Counted from the stretch's first letter, positions 27,140-35,613 are shown. The stretch is DNA of 54,926 nucleotides from Streptomyces ficellus (GCF_030406405.1 NZ_JAUEPL010000047.1:1-54926), one strand, 5' to 3'. Numbers and translations: made by a program. The notes: generated by a model not told the origin, from the letters alone.

Positions 27140-27529
27140 TCACGGCTTGTCGAGACTTGCGAGGGCATGCCGGATTGCGGCGAGGGCTTCCTCGTCGGTG
27201 GCATTGAGCTGTCTGACGGCAGCCGCGTAGTACCTTGCGTGCTCCGCCAGCTTCGCCTTGATGTCGGTGGTGGCCGACGGGGCAATGACCTGAGTACCAG
27301 AGCCTCGGCGGCTCCTGACAAGGCCTGCGGTCTCGAGTTCGCGGTAGGCCCGCACCACGGTGTTGTTAGCCAGTCCGAGGTCGGAGGCCAGCTGGCGCAC
27401 GGACGGCAGTCTGGCCCCCTGCCCCAGCCGACCGACCGAGATGAGATCAGCTAGCTGGGCGCGGAGTTGCTCATACGGAGGGACAGGGGACGCGTGGTTG
27501 ACGCGGATACTGATGCCGTTGGTCGTCAT
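27140..27529 (-). CDS. GntR-family repressor, YtrA type
   Basis: This 129-residue regulator has a standard GntR winged helix (PPYEQLRAQLADLISVGRLG, LPSVRQLASDLGLANNTVVR, YRELETAGLVRSRRGSG) and only a short helical tail of about 50 residues. The short tail is characteristic of the YtrA subfamily, which controls ABC-type or membrane-stress genes. Its ATG overlaps the stop of the upstream membrane-protein gene (ATGA), so both are one operon. An inverted repeat upstream of that operon at 28312-28331 is a plausible operator. Autoregulation is inferred. Confidence 0.88.
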   Translation of the reverse strand: MTTNGISIRVNHASPVPPYEQLRAQLADLISVGRLGQGARLPSVRQLASDLGLANNTVVRAYRELETAGLVRSRRGSGTQVIAPSATTDIKAKLAEHARYYAAAVRQLNATDEEALAAIRHALASLDKP

Positions 27530-28287
27530 GGCCGAGCCTTGACGTAGGCCTGCGGCAGCAACAGGACGCCCAGACAGTGCCCCACGGTCACTGCAGAGGT
27601 GAAGGCAGCGACGACTAGCCCCCAGAGGGCAACGTCCATCAACGCGCCCCCGCAGGGCATGCTGAGAAGCACGACGAAGCCCATCGCCAACGAGACGGCG
27701 AAGAGAGGAGCGGCCACCAGCACTCCCCATGCACCGACAGCAGCCCGGGCGTTGATGCGGCGTTGATCGTCGTTCCCGGAGCGTGCAGTGACACGGCGCA
27801 GGAGCAGTACGCAGGCGGCGGTACCGAGGGCGAGACCGCCGAGAGCCGGCCAGGCGTAGTAGGGGCCGGGCCAGGGTGAGAGCAGGTGGGTGCCGGCCGG
27901 ACACGTGACGGACAAAGCACGCCCTGGACGACCGTCAGAGTCCGCCGAGGCCGTCGTGGCGGCAACGATCAGCAGGGCCAGCAAGGCGACAGCCTGCGCG
28001 GCCAATGCAGCCGTCAGGGATGGGGGCACATAGTCCCGGATCCGGCGCGGAGTCACTTCGGCTGCTCGTAGCCAGCCAGGACTCGGGCGTGCGATGACGT
28101 CTGCTGCAAACACGCCGGCCATGACGCACAGACCGAACACGGGAAAACCGTAGAGCAGGTCCACATCAGGTTCGGGACTGAAGGTGACCAGCGTGTTGAC
28201 AGCCAGACCGGTCGCCGCGCCGGCCCATCGAACAGGGGTGCGCAGCCCCGCCCGCCAAGTGCCTTCCGTCCCTGCAGCAGCAGACAT
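27526..28287 (-). CDS. Polytopic membrane protein in operon with GntR regulator
   Basis: ATG at 28287 is preceded by GGGAGGGAAGGGAAT; earlier in-frame codons lie in that ribosome-binding site. The 253-residue protein has about six hydrophobic helices, e.g. VFGLCVMAGVFAADVIA, LALLALLIVAAT-type segments near residue 105, LGGLALGTAACVLLL and LVVAAFTSAVTVGHCLG. There is no ATP-binding motif and no accompanying ABC ATPase, unlike the classical ytr operon. It is probably the target of the GntR regulator encoded directly downstream. Substrate or role unknown. Confidence 0.75.
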   Translation of the reverse strand: MSAAAGTEGTWRAGLRTPVRWAGAATGLAVNTLVTFSPEPDVDLLYGFPVFGLCVMAGVFAADVIARPSPGWLRAAEVTPRRIRDYVPPSLTAALAAQAVALLALLIVAATTASADSDGRPGRALSVTCPAGTHLLSPWPGPYYAWPALGGLALGTAACVLLLRRVTARSGNDDQRRINARAAVGAWGVLVAAPLFAVSLAMGFVVLLSMPCGGALMDVALWGLVVAAFTSAVTVGHCLGVLLLPQAYVKARP

Positions 28288-28311
28288 GCCGATTCCCTTC
28301 CCTCCCACAAG

Positions 28312-28359
28312 GTGTATTAACTACCTGACACAATTACCCAAGGGTTTGAACTGTGTCAA
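28312..28359 (-). promoter_or_regulatory. Promoter and putative GntR operator
   Basis: On the minus strand, a -35 box TTGACA (28359-28354) and a 17-base spacer precede TAATTG (28336-28331), a moderate -10. The adjoining 20 bases 28312-28331 read GTGT-N12-ACAC, a gapped repeat like YtrA-type operators, placed just after the -10. A second pair, TGACACA/TGTGTCA, spans the core promoter. Repression by the GntR protein of this operon is the simplest reading. Confidence 0.6.
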
Positions 28360-28392
28360 GGAGTTGACACGCTTGGCACCAGGTGACCGCCG

Positions 28393-28550
28393 TCCGGCAG
28401 TCTTCTGGACTGCCGGAGTTCGCGTCAGGCGCCGGGTCATCAGAGTGATGAGTGACCAGGTCAGACTCGGGGTGCTGTGGCAGAGCCTGGGTGCCTTGCG
28501 CTGGCATCAGCGGTTCGGCAGGGAGGGAGGGCCAGAGTCGGCTGAGCAGT
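28393..28550 (-). pseudogene. Remnant of an IS5-family transposase 3' end, with hairpin
   Basis: On the minus strand, one frame reads RLCHSTPSLTWSLITLMTRR, matching the C-terminus of the complete transposase just upstream (HLNWAFITLMTRRLAR). All but the last ~40 codons are gone. A perfect 10-bp hairpin, TCCGGCAGTC/GACTGCCGGA, lies at 28393-28417, after the frame. This shows an earlier related IS at the same spot. Confidence 0.6.
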
Positions 28551-28552
28551 AG

Positions 28553-29419
28553 TCAGTCGGCGGGCCGGTTCTTCTTCGTCCAGCTGTCGGTGCGGTGGCC
28601 TTTCCGGGCAAGGCGACGGGTCATGAGGGTGATGAAGGCCCAGTTCAGGTGGGCTTCGGAGTGTTGGGGCAGCCGCTCGTAGTCCCGGCAGTTGCGTCGG
28701 GCGTTCATGATCCAGCCGATGGACCGTTCGACCTTCCAGCGGCGGGGCAGCACGACGAACCCCTTGGTGCCCTTGGGCCGAATGACGGGCCGGAGAGTCA
28801 ACCACAGGTGGTCCGCGGCCCAGTTGGGCAGCAGGTCGCGGGAGTAGGCGGAGTCCGCCCAGACCTGGGTGATCTGTGGGTGTGTGAGTCGCAGCCGCCA
28901 GAGCAGGTCCCTGGCGATGATCTCGTCGCGGGCATCGCCGGGCGTCACTGTGATCATCACGGGCAGGCCGAGCGTGTCGACCACGATGTGTCTCTTGCGC
29001 CCGTTGATTTTCTTTCCGGCGTCGTAGCCGCGGCTGTCCTTGCCGACGGTGGAGGCCGCCTTCACGGACTGGGAGTCGACGATCAGCGTCACCGGGAAGG
29101 AGCAGCGGCCCTTGTCCGTGCGGATCCGCCGGCGGAGCTGGTCGTGGATGAAGGCGACCATCCCGGCCCGGTTCCAGCGCCAGAAGAACCCGTAAACGGT
29201 CTGCCAGGGAGGGAAATCTGCGGGTAGGGCTCTCCATTTGGCGCCGTTGTCGACGATGAAGCGGATCGCGTCGACGATGTCCCGCCGCGGCCACTTCTCC
29301 GGGTGTCCGCCGGTCTTGGTCCGGCAAGCCGGGACCGGCAGCAACGGCTCGATCAGGGCCCACTCGGCAACCGAGGTGTCGGAGGGGTAGCGGCAGGGGC
29401 GGCGGGATGAGTGACGCAT
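28553..29419 (-). CDS. IS5-family transposase
   Basis: The single-frame 288-residue DDE transposase contains VAEWALIEPLLPVPACRTKT at the N-terminus, the first Asp in LIVDSQSVKAAS, GRKRHIVVDTLGLPV, the second Asp in VWADSAYSRD, and a C-terminal WKVERSIGWIMNARRNCRDY with the catalytic Glu. All expected catalytic positions are present. I could not define inverted repeats with confidence. The right side must lie before 29426, because the racP-like stop at 29427 is intact. Confidence 0.88.
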   Translation of the reverse strand: MRHSSRRPCRYPSDTSVAEWALIEPLLPVPACRTKTGGHPEKWPRRDIVDAIRFIVDNGAKWRALPADFPPWQTVYGFFWRWNRAGMVAFIHDQLRRRIRTDKGRCSFPVTLIVDSQSVKAASTVGKDSRGYDAGKKINGRKRHIVVDTLGLPVMITVTPGDARDEIIARDLLWRLRLTHPQITQVWADSAYSRDLLPNWAADHLWLTLRPVIRPKGTKGFVVLPRRWKVERSIGWIMNARRNCRDYERLPQHSEAHLNWAFITLMTRRLARKGHRTDSWTKKNRPAD

Positions 29420-29426
29420 CGAGGAC

Positions 29427-29840
29427 CTACTTCGTCAACTGGGCCAGGGTCGCGCGGACGCCTGTGAGCTGGGCGGATGCCAGCTGGGCCCATTCGTCGT
29501 CCGGGTAGCGGGCCAGGTGCGGATCCAGCGTGCCGGTGATCATCCGGGTGAGCCGGCCGAGGATGAGGCGGAACTGTTGCTTCTCGTATTCGATCCAGTC
29601 CGCCGGGTCGTCGGAGAACATGTATCCGTCCCGCCGGCGCCAGATGATCGGGGTGAGGTGTTCGGCCGCCCCGACGTCCCGAAGGTGCCGGATCCCACGT
29701 TCGACCTGGGATTGCGTCAGTCGGGTGGCGGTGATGAGCTGTCTGGTCTGGAGGCCGGCGGGGCGGGCTTCGATCAGGGCGACGCGGACCAGGTCGCCGT
29801 AGTGCTCGGCGAGGGGCAGGGCCTCCCGGCGCCTCGGCAT
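29427..29840 (-). CDS. RacP-like small DNA-binding protein
   Basis: The 137-residue protein contains an HTH-like segment (GLQTRQLITATRLTQSQVER GIRHL, split here for length) followed by HLTPIIWRRRDGYMF, then helices ending in ATLAQLTK. This matches proteins annotated RacP in Streptomyces, which occur next to a DUF6192 gene, as here (three-base gap at 29841-29843). A winged-helix regulator is likely; its regulon and biological role are not established to my knowledge. The downstream IS leaves the stop codon intact. Confidence 0.75.
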   Translation of the reverse strand: MPRRREALPLAEHYGDLVRVALIEARPAGLQTRQLITATRLTQSQVERGIRHLRDVGAAEHLTPIIWRRRDGYMFSDDPADWIEYEKQQFRLILGRLTRMITGTLDPHLARYPDDEWAQLASAQLTGVRATLAQLTK

Positions 29841-29843
29841 GGC

Positions 29844-30854
29844 CTACTCGCCCTTGAGGAGTTTGGCGAGCTGCTCGTCCAGGGTGAACTCGCCGTTGTC
29901 GACTGCGGCTTCGAGCCAGTCGGCCGCGGCCCGGACCTTGGAGATGCCGCGGCGGACGGTTTCGCGCTCGTCGTCGGTGAACTCCTGGCCCCGCATGCGG
30001 GGGACGAGCCGTCCGAGGGTGGCGACGAACTGGTGGCAGGAGCCGACCAGGTCGAGGTATTCGATGGTGTGCTCGATCTTGCGGACGGCCGGGGTGCGTT
30101 CGCGGATCGTCTCGCGGACCTGGGCGGAGTTGTCGAACTGGGCCCGGTTGACTAGGAACCGGGCGGTGTCGTCTCGCATCGTCTCCCGGGCGACGTGCGG
30201 CCTTTTCAGCAGGTCGGTGGTCACCTGCTTGGCAACGTCGTCGTCCCGGGTGAGCTCGCGGACGACGCGGACACGGTCATCGGGGGTGATCTGTGCCGCG
30301 GCGGCCGGCCGCGACAGCAGGTCGACGGTCACCCGGGAGGCGACCTCCTCGTCCCGGGTCAGGTCGGTGACGGCCTGGACCTTCTCCTCCAGTGTCACCG
30401 GCCGGTCGACCCGCTGTCCGACCAGGCGTTTCGCCGCGTCCGGTGTCCACTGCCGCTTACCCGTGCGCGAGTTGAAAGGGGCGTCCTCGATCGCCGCCCA
30501 CCGCTCGTCCTCGTCCTGGATAGAGGCCAGGATCTTGTGGACGGTGAACGACACGCCGTCCTTGCGCTTGGCCGACGGCCAGCGTGAGGAGGTCCACCGC
30601 CAGTCCTCGACCGTCGAGCGCGCGACGCCGATGTCGTCGGCGAACATCTGCAACGACTCCTCGACGGTGAACAGGTCATCGGTGCCGTTGGGCATCGACC
30701 CGCCCACCGGCCGCATCGGCTCGATCTCCAGAGCCTTGTCACCCAGCGCGAACTGGGCTTTCGACATCTGGTTGATCAGGTCGCGGGCCTCGGCGACGAG
30801 CTGTTCGTAACGAGTTCGAGTGACGTTGCCGATCCGGTCTGAAACGCTGATCAC
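29844..30854 (-). CDS. DUF6192-family protein
   Basis: GTG at 30854 (VISVSDRIGNVTRTRYEQLV) is chosen because conserved sequence begins there, with GGGCGAGGG before it. The 336-residue protein is largely helical. After an N-terminal region containing VEESLQMFADDIGVARSTVE, which looks like an HTH, it has two related segments, LTRDEEVASRVTVDLLSRP and LTRDDDVAKQVTTDLLKRP, i.e. an internal duplication. A C-terminal helical bundle ends LAKLLKGE. It forms an operon with the RacP-like gene. Resemblance to partition or phage-type regulators is only general. Confidence 0.78.
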   Translation of the reverse strand: MISVSDRIGNVTRTRYEQLVAEARDLINQMSKAQFALGDKALEIEPMRPVGGSMPNGTDDLFTVEESLQMFADDIGVARSTVEDWRWTSSRWPSAKRKDGVSFTVHKILASIQDEDERWAAIEDAPFNSRTGKRQWTPDAAKRLVGQRVDRPVTLEEKVQAVTDLTRDEEVASRVTVDLLSRPAAAAQITPDDRVRVVRELTRDDDVAKQVTTDLLKRPHVARETMRDDTARFLVNRAQFDNSAQVRETIRERTPAVRKIEHTIEYLDLVGSCHQFVATLGRLVPRMRGQEFTDDERETVRRGISKVRAAADWLEAAVDNGEFTLDEQLAKLLKGE

Positions 30855-31047
30855 CGCCCTCGCCCAGGGCCGGATCAACCACCCCGTGGCGGCTGAATGA
30901 GGGGCTCCGGCCCAGGCCGGCTTCCACCGTGACGCGGACCCAATGTGACGGGGCAGAGCGCGAACCGGGGGCGCTCGAAGCACCTGTTGGCCGTCCCCGA
31001 CAGCCGTGCAAAACGGCTGTGACCCGTGATAACGCGGTGCCGTTCGC

Positions 31048-31368
31048 CTACGGCGTTTCGGTAACACCGTTCCGCGACGCTGCCCTCTGACGGCAGGCAC
31101 GGACCCGGCACCGCGACGAACAGTAGACCGCCGACCGAGACCGCTCGACCCCCACGGTCCACGAACGACCGCAAACCGGGCACTCGACCTGATCGCCACG
31201 CTGCATCAAGGCAACCCGATGCCGGGCCCGCTGAAGCCTCCGCCACCGCCTCGACCTGCACCGACCCGAGCAGAACACCGCCTCCGCCGCCATCGACGAC
31301 GCAAGCGGATCACCACACTCCCGGCAGTACCGCCGGCTCAACCCGCCAGACGCCACACCCCAGATCAT
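31048..31368 (-). CDS. Small double zinc-ribbon protein
   Basis: The 106-residue protein has two treble-clef-like motifs: CRECGDPL...VFCSGRCRSRRW and CPVCGRSW...VYCSSRCRVRAC. Each has four cysteines in CxxC-x(12-18)-CxxxC spacing. It is very basic (many Arg), so nucleic-acid binding is likely. It lies upstream of the DUF6192-RacP pair on the same strand, with a 190-bp gap, and may belong to the same module. Confidence 0.72.
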   Translation of the reverse strand: MIWGVASGGLSRRYCRECGDPLASSMAAEAVFCSGRCRSRRWRRLQRARHRVALMQRGDQVECPVCGRSWTVGVERSRSAVYCSSRCRVRACRQRAASRNGVTETP

Positions 31369-31850
31369 CCAGCCGTACGCACCTCACGGCCAGCGTTCAA
31401 AAACACCTACTAATTCCAGGACTCCAAGGTCCGCCACCTCATCAGCCGTGCGCGGCACCGCCGGACCGCACGGGCGCACGCCGTGTCCAGAGCTCAAGGC
31501 TCGTGAGGAAAAACGCGTCACCGTACGGCAGCTCATCCATCGAGGATCCCGAACCTGACAGGCCCGTGAGGGCAGAACGTGCGAGGACCGGCCGGCACCC
31601 AGCGCCACCGGTCTTTTCAAAGACCTCGCACGGTCGGAGGTGTCGTAGGGGTCACCACGGCACCGACCGGACCACACACGTCCTGCCCCGGCAGACACCG
31701 CCCGCCGGGCCCATCAGAGACCCAGAACCTCTAGTTACTAACGAATTAGAGGTGTCGGCGTCGGAATCCGGCTTGCCCACAGGGTCTGACCAGCGCAAAC
31801 GCTCAAGATCCCGGAAGGGGGGTTCACACCTCCGGTAGTACCTCCGGTGC
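31369..31850. other. Intergenic region, no supported gene
   Basis: Short decayed-looking frames only. A small inverted repeat ACCTCTA...TAGAGGT (31727-31733/31747-31753) with an AT-rich centre could be an operator. The region ends at the target duplication of the ISL3-type element. Confidence 0.45.
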
Positions 31851-31961
31851 AACTTTGGGGCTCTGGCAAGATTTTCGTAGCCGGAGATCATCTCGGGTGA
31901 CACGGTCGGCCGGTCCGCGTAACGTGCTGCCGACGGTCACGTATTCCGCACAGGTGGTGCG

Positions 31962-32372
31962 TCAGATACCTACACGGGTGGGCACTGCGTCTGCACGCCC
32001 GTATCCGAGCACCTGAGCGAGGACTTCGCGGAACTGCCTGATGTCCTCGGCTGGTGCTTCGATAACGGTCTCGATCTCGGGGTCGGTTAGCCGCAGGTCT
32101 GCCAGCGCTTCAGGGTCGAGTGCGATGCGGAGAACGTTGCCCGTCAGGACGGCTTCTCGCACACAGCCGTACGCGGTGCCCTGTCCGGCTGTGACCAGGC
32201 AGTGTGTATCCATCCCGAGGGCGACCTCCTGGTCATCAGGCTCCTCTTCTCCTGCCATGAACATCATGATGAAACCGCTTCCATCCTCACCCTCGGCAAG
32301 AGCGGCTTCGGTGAAGTACCCGTCAGGATCGATCTCGGTCTTGGCGGCACGGGCGGTAAATCGGTATGTCAT
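31962..32372 (-). CDS. Imm10-family immunity protein, IS passenger
   Basis: The 136-residue protein shows the pattern of Imm10 immunity proteins: FTARAAKTEIDPDGYFTEAA, LAEGEDGSGFIMMFM, LGMDTHCLVTAGQGTAYGCV and a C-terminal LRIALDPEALADLRLTDPEI block. Imm10 proteins neutralise toxins of polymorphic toxin systems (family knowledge). No cognate toxin is encoded in the window. Inside an IS element it may protect any new host from a competitor's toxin or stabilise the element. This is inference. Confidence 0.78.
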   Translation of the reverse strand: MTYRFTARAAKTEIDPDGYFTEAALAEGEDGSGFIMMFMAGEEEPDDQEVALGMDTHCLVTAGQGTAYGCVREAVLTGNVLRIALDPEALADLRLTDPEIETVIEAPAEDIRQFREVLAQVLGYGRADAVPTRVGI

Positions 32373-32424
32373 GACGGGGTTCTATCAGTGCGCCCAGCCG
32401 TGCCGTGAGGCAGGGGCGAGCGCG

Positions 32425-34133
32425 ATGTTCTGCCGTCACGCTGAGGTGGTGACCGAGACCTACGTGAGGAATTGCGTGGGCGTCCCCACGGGCAGCCTGT
32501 GGCTGTGCTCTGTCGAACTTGTCAGTTTTTTACCACAGTTGGCCAACGTGCTGGTGGTCTCGGTCGATGTTTCCGATGCTGTCGTGGTGGTCCAAGCCCG
32601 CACGAGGTCCGCTGATCCAGCGGAATGCATGGGATGCGGTCAGCTCAGCGATCGGTGCCACAGCCGCTATGTGCGGCGCCTCGCCGACGTCACTCTCGCA
32701 GGCCGACCTGTGCGCATCGACTTGTCCGTACGCCGTCTGTACTGCGAAAACGTGACATGCCCGAAGGTGACCTTCGCCGAACAGATAGCAGGGCTGACCA
32801 CGCGCTACCAACGGCGGACCCCGCAACTGCAGCGCCGGGTGGAGGACGTCGGCGTGGTGCTGGCAGGCCGGGGCGGTGCTCGGATGCTGCGGATCTTGAA
32901 CATCAGGCTCTCGCGGTGCACCGTCCTGTCCCAGCTGATGCGGGTTCCGCTTCCGCCGCTGGTGACGCCCCGGGTGCTGAGTGTGGACGACTTCGCGCTC
33001 TACGGCGACACCTATGGAACCCTCCTGGTCGACGCCACCACCCGTCTCCCGCTCACCCTCTGGGAAGGACGTGATGCCGACCAGCTCAGCCGGTGGCTCC
33101 GTGAACATCCCGGTGTCGAGGTCGCCTGCCGTGACGGCTCCCTCACATACCGGCAAGGCATCGCGGGCGGAGCCCCAGATGCGGTGCAGGTCAGCGACCG
33201 TTTCCATCTCTGGCAGGGCCTCTCCCGCCGCGTCCAGGACATCGCCTCCGCCCACCGCGGCTGCCTGCCCGCGGCACTACCCGCGGCCAGCGAGAGTGAT
33301 CCCGCACCGGCCGAGGAGGCCGCCGGGAACACCGCGGAAGACAGTCGGGCCGCACGCCATGCCCGCAGGCTGTTCGAGGCCGTTCAGGCCCTGACCCGCA
33401 CCGGCCGGAGCCACAGCTCCGTGGCCCGCGAGCTCGGCCTGGACCGCCGCACGGTCGGCAAATACGCCCGGGCCCGGACCTGGCAGGAGGTGATGCGCCG
33501 TCCGCCCCGCAAGCCCTCCACTCTGGACCCCTACCTCGACTACCTGCAGCAACGCTGGGACGAGGGTGAGCACAGCGCGAAGATCCTGCACGAGGAACTC
33601 CAAGCCAAGGGCTACCTCGGCCACTATCAGCGCGTGAAGATGGCCGTCGCACCCCTCAGGCGAGGCCTGCCCCTGGACGAACCACGCGAGCGACCGCCCT
33701 CCCCGCGTGAAGCCGCCCGCTGGATCACCACCCACCCCCACCGCCGCAACCTCCACATCAACGACCGCCTGCCCCGGCTCCTCAACCACTGCCCTGAACT
33801 CAGGCAGACGCACGACCTGGTCCGACGGTTCGCCGCCATGCTCGACAACCACGACGCGACACCCCTCCAGGACTGGCTGGACGACCTGCAGGCAGCGGCC
33901 TGGCCCCTCTTGGCGGCCTCGCCGGAGCCCTCCGCGAAGACCGGCACGCCGTCGCCCAGGGAATCACCATCCCCTACAACTCCGGCGTCAACGAAGGCCG
34001 CATCACCGACGTCAAACTGCAAAAACGCCTGATGGCCGGCCGCGCTGGCGTCCCTCTCCTCCGCCACCGCGTCGTTCTGATCGCCCACCTACGCCGCCGC
34101 TACGCGGACCGGCCGCCCGTGTCACCGAGATGA
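32425..34133 (+). pseudogene. ISL3-family transposase, frameshifted near the C-terminus
   Basis: The N-terminal zinc-finger region (CMGCGQLSDRCHSRYVRRLA, YCENVTCPKVTF) is followed by the DDE core: LSVDDFALYGDTYGTLLVDA, then CRDGSLTYRQG and, further on, an HTH (SVARELGLDRRTVGKYARAR). At about 33905-33910 a single missing base moves the last ~75 codons into another frame, where YNSGVNEGRITDVKLQKRLM (with the final catalytic Glu) and LLRHRVVLI are found, ending TGA at 34131-34133. Because the Glu is in the wrong frame the transposase would be inactive, unless the indel is a read error. The ATG is uncertain. Confidence 0.85.
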
Positions 34134-34356
34134 TCTCCGGCTACGAAAATCTTGCCAGAGCCAACTTTGGGTGCACCTGTGCAGACAACTGTGGGGACAC
34201 CTCTGGGAGCAACCCGCAAATCCTCTCAAAAGGCTCTGGCTACGGGCGGAGTGAGGGTGGCCTCCTTGGCGGGCTTGCCGACGACGCCCGCCGGGCCGGC
34301 GACGTTCGAGGGGCGTGGCGGTGTACCGGTGTTGTCGGGCGGTGACGGGGCGGGCG

Positions 34357-34599
34357 TCATGACCGGCGGCGCAGCAGAGCTATTCCGCTGAAGATCGCTG
34401 CTGCGGCGGTGGCTATCGCGGCGAAGAGGCCGACTGCGGCTCCGACCGGTGCGGCGGCGTTGGGGTGCTGCCAGGAGACGTAGGCGACGGCGGCACACAT
34501 CAAGCCCACGAGGATGACGACCAGGGCGGTGACGGCGGCGATGAGGACGGTCAGGGCCGTGCGCAGGCGGCTGGGGTCGGGACCGGTCGGGGCGGACAT
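34357..34599 (-). CDS. Small two-helix membrane protein
   Basis: ATG at 34599 has AGGAGG seven bases upstream; it gives 80 residues. Two hydrophobic helices (about residues 18-40, LTVLIAAVTALVVILVGLMC, and 52-73) flank a short SWQHPNAAAPVG loop, and the C-terminus is basic (LRRRS). Similar small proteins are common on Streptomyces mobile elements. No function assigned. Confidence 0.7.
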   Translation of the reverse strand: MSAPTGPDPSRLRTALTVLIAAVTALVVILVGLMCAAVAYVSWQHPNAAAPVGAAVGLFAAIATAAAAIFSGIALLRRRS

Positions 34600-34785
34600 G
34601 GAAGACCTCCTGGTGGCAGGTGTGTTCGAGTTCGGCGGAGCGTGGACTGCCCGCACTCCTTGGGCCCTGGGGATGCGGCACGACATTGGTGGTCGGTTGG
34701 TGCGGAGCTCCCCGGCGGTGTGGCCACACCTTGGGCGAGGCGGGGGTTAGCCGTGCAACCGCCGATCACTCTGGACCGCAAAAGA

Positions 34786-34841
34786 GCCCCATTCAATGCT
34801 GTGACCAGGGGTTTTGATGGCTGGTCAGCATTGATTGGGGC
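34786..34841. repeat. Long imperfect hairpin
   Basis: 34786-34808 and 34821-34841 pair over 21 positions with a 2-nt bulge (GCCCCATTCAATGCTG against CAGCATTGATTGGGGC), enclosing a 12-nt loop. The stem is notably AT-richer than its surroundings. It may be a terminator, a processed RNA structure or a small mobile relic. No gene overlaps it. Confidence 0.6.
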
Positions 34842-34856
34842 CCAGTGCTCTGCTAG

Positions 34857-35013
34857 GCGTCCTGGAATTTCGTTATGTAGGGGTGGGGGCAGGATGTGAC
34901 AGCCGAGTGACGCACATCACATAACCGGGGTCGGCAAGCCTTCCTGGCGGACGGCTTGCCCAGCACCCCTCCAGGCTTGCCGAGCACCCGTAAAGGCTTG
35001 CCCGGCCCCGCCG
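34857..35013. repeat. Short GGCTTGCC repeats
   Basis: Between 34930 and 35005 the motif GGCTTGCC(C/G)(A/G)GCACCC and variants appear three to four times in the same orientation, with one inverted GGCAAGCC. A similar cluster lies at 39288-39318. No gene overlaps convincingly. Confidence 0.4.
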
Positions 35014-35235
35014 TTATGCCCCGGAGGCGGGCTGCGGCACGGCCCCGGGGTCGGCCGGCCCCGTACCGAGCGGGCGCCGCCGTCCAGGCCTCGGCCGACC
35101 GGACGGGGTCGACCGCTCGGCAATCCATTCGGCATCAGCCACCCGCTCCGCCGCCGTACGTGCGCGAAGATCACGCGGGGCAGGCTCGGTGATGTCGGGG
35201 CCGGATCCCAGCGGCCGACGACGTGCAGCGCTCAT
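35014..35235 (-). CDS. Small basic protein with repeated RRRPLGxGP motif
   Basis: ATG at 35235 with GGGGAG upstream. The 73-residue product carries MSAARRRPLGSGPDIT at the N-terminus and RRRPLGTGPADPGA near the C-terminus, a duplicated motif, with an acidic helix (AAERVADAEWIAE) between them. Such small proteins occur on Streptomyces linear plasmids. The upstream flank, where a longer reading frame may once have existed, is occupied by a 12-bp tandem repeat. Function unknown. Confidence 0.45.
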   Translation of the reverse strand: MSAARRRPLGSGPDITEPAPRDLRARTAAERVADAEWIAERSTPSGRPRPGRRRPLGTGPADPGAVPQPASGA

Positions 35236-35292
35236 CCCCGCAGTCTCCCCGACCGAAGATCGAACGGCGCCCGAGGTACCGATCCGAAAGGT

Positions 35293-35376
35293 CGCGCCCT
35301 GAGTCGCATCCTGAGTCGCGCCCTCAGTCGCGTCCTGGGTCGCGTCCTGGGTCGCAGCCTAGGACGCGTCCTGGGT
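35293..35376. repeat. 12-bp tandem repeat, seven copies
   Basis: Unit CGCGTCCTGGGT, repeated seven times in perfect 12-base register, with units 4, 5 and 7 identical and the others one to four changes away. On the minus strand it would encode Thr-Gln-Asp-Ala repeats but contains a stop. Confidence 0.85.
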
Positions 35377-35613
35377 CGCACCAGGGACGAGCACGCCGAC
35401 GGCCATACAGGCGGCTGAGCTGGGCGTACGAGGCGCTTGCGCGGCTTGGCGGACGCCGACTACTTGTCCTGGACGAATGCGCGTGAGACGTCCGGTGCCA
35501 AGAGTGATCGACGGCCCTGCCGCAGGTGACCGTGCCGGAGGCCAGCCAGGTTGCGGCAGGGCCGTCGCGGACCCAGGCTCCCGCGTTGACCGCTCGGCTG
35601 GGTCCGTGCTTCC

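Larger units (their letters stand above)
31859..34162. mobile_element. ISL3-type element with an Imm10-like passenger gene
   Basis: Terminal inverted repeats of nearly 50 nt start GGCTCTGGCAAGATTTTCGT at 31859 and mirror it at 34162, with one 1-base indel (and one substitution near the inner end). AACTTTGG flanks both ends (31851-31858 and 34163-34170), the 8-bp target duplication expected for ISL3. At 2304 bp the element is longer than most ISL3 members because it contains a divergent, non-transposase gene (31962-32372). The duplication proves that transposase and passenger moved together as one unit. Confidence 0.9.

Noticed and set aside
29839..30810. Plus-strand frame of 323 codons
   Set aside because: Antisense to the DUF6192 gene, Ser/Arg-rich, no domain.
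31859..34162. Long inverted repeats taken as a plasmid origin
   Set aside because: The 8-bp duplication and transposase show they are IS ends.
34930..35005. GGCTTGCC repeats as a CRISPR array
   Set aside because: Units are too short and irregular, spacers are not of uniform length and no cas gene is present.
35223..35486. Plus-strand frame rich in Ser-Arg-Pro repeats
   Set aside because: Produced by the 12-bp minisatellite; no start signal.
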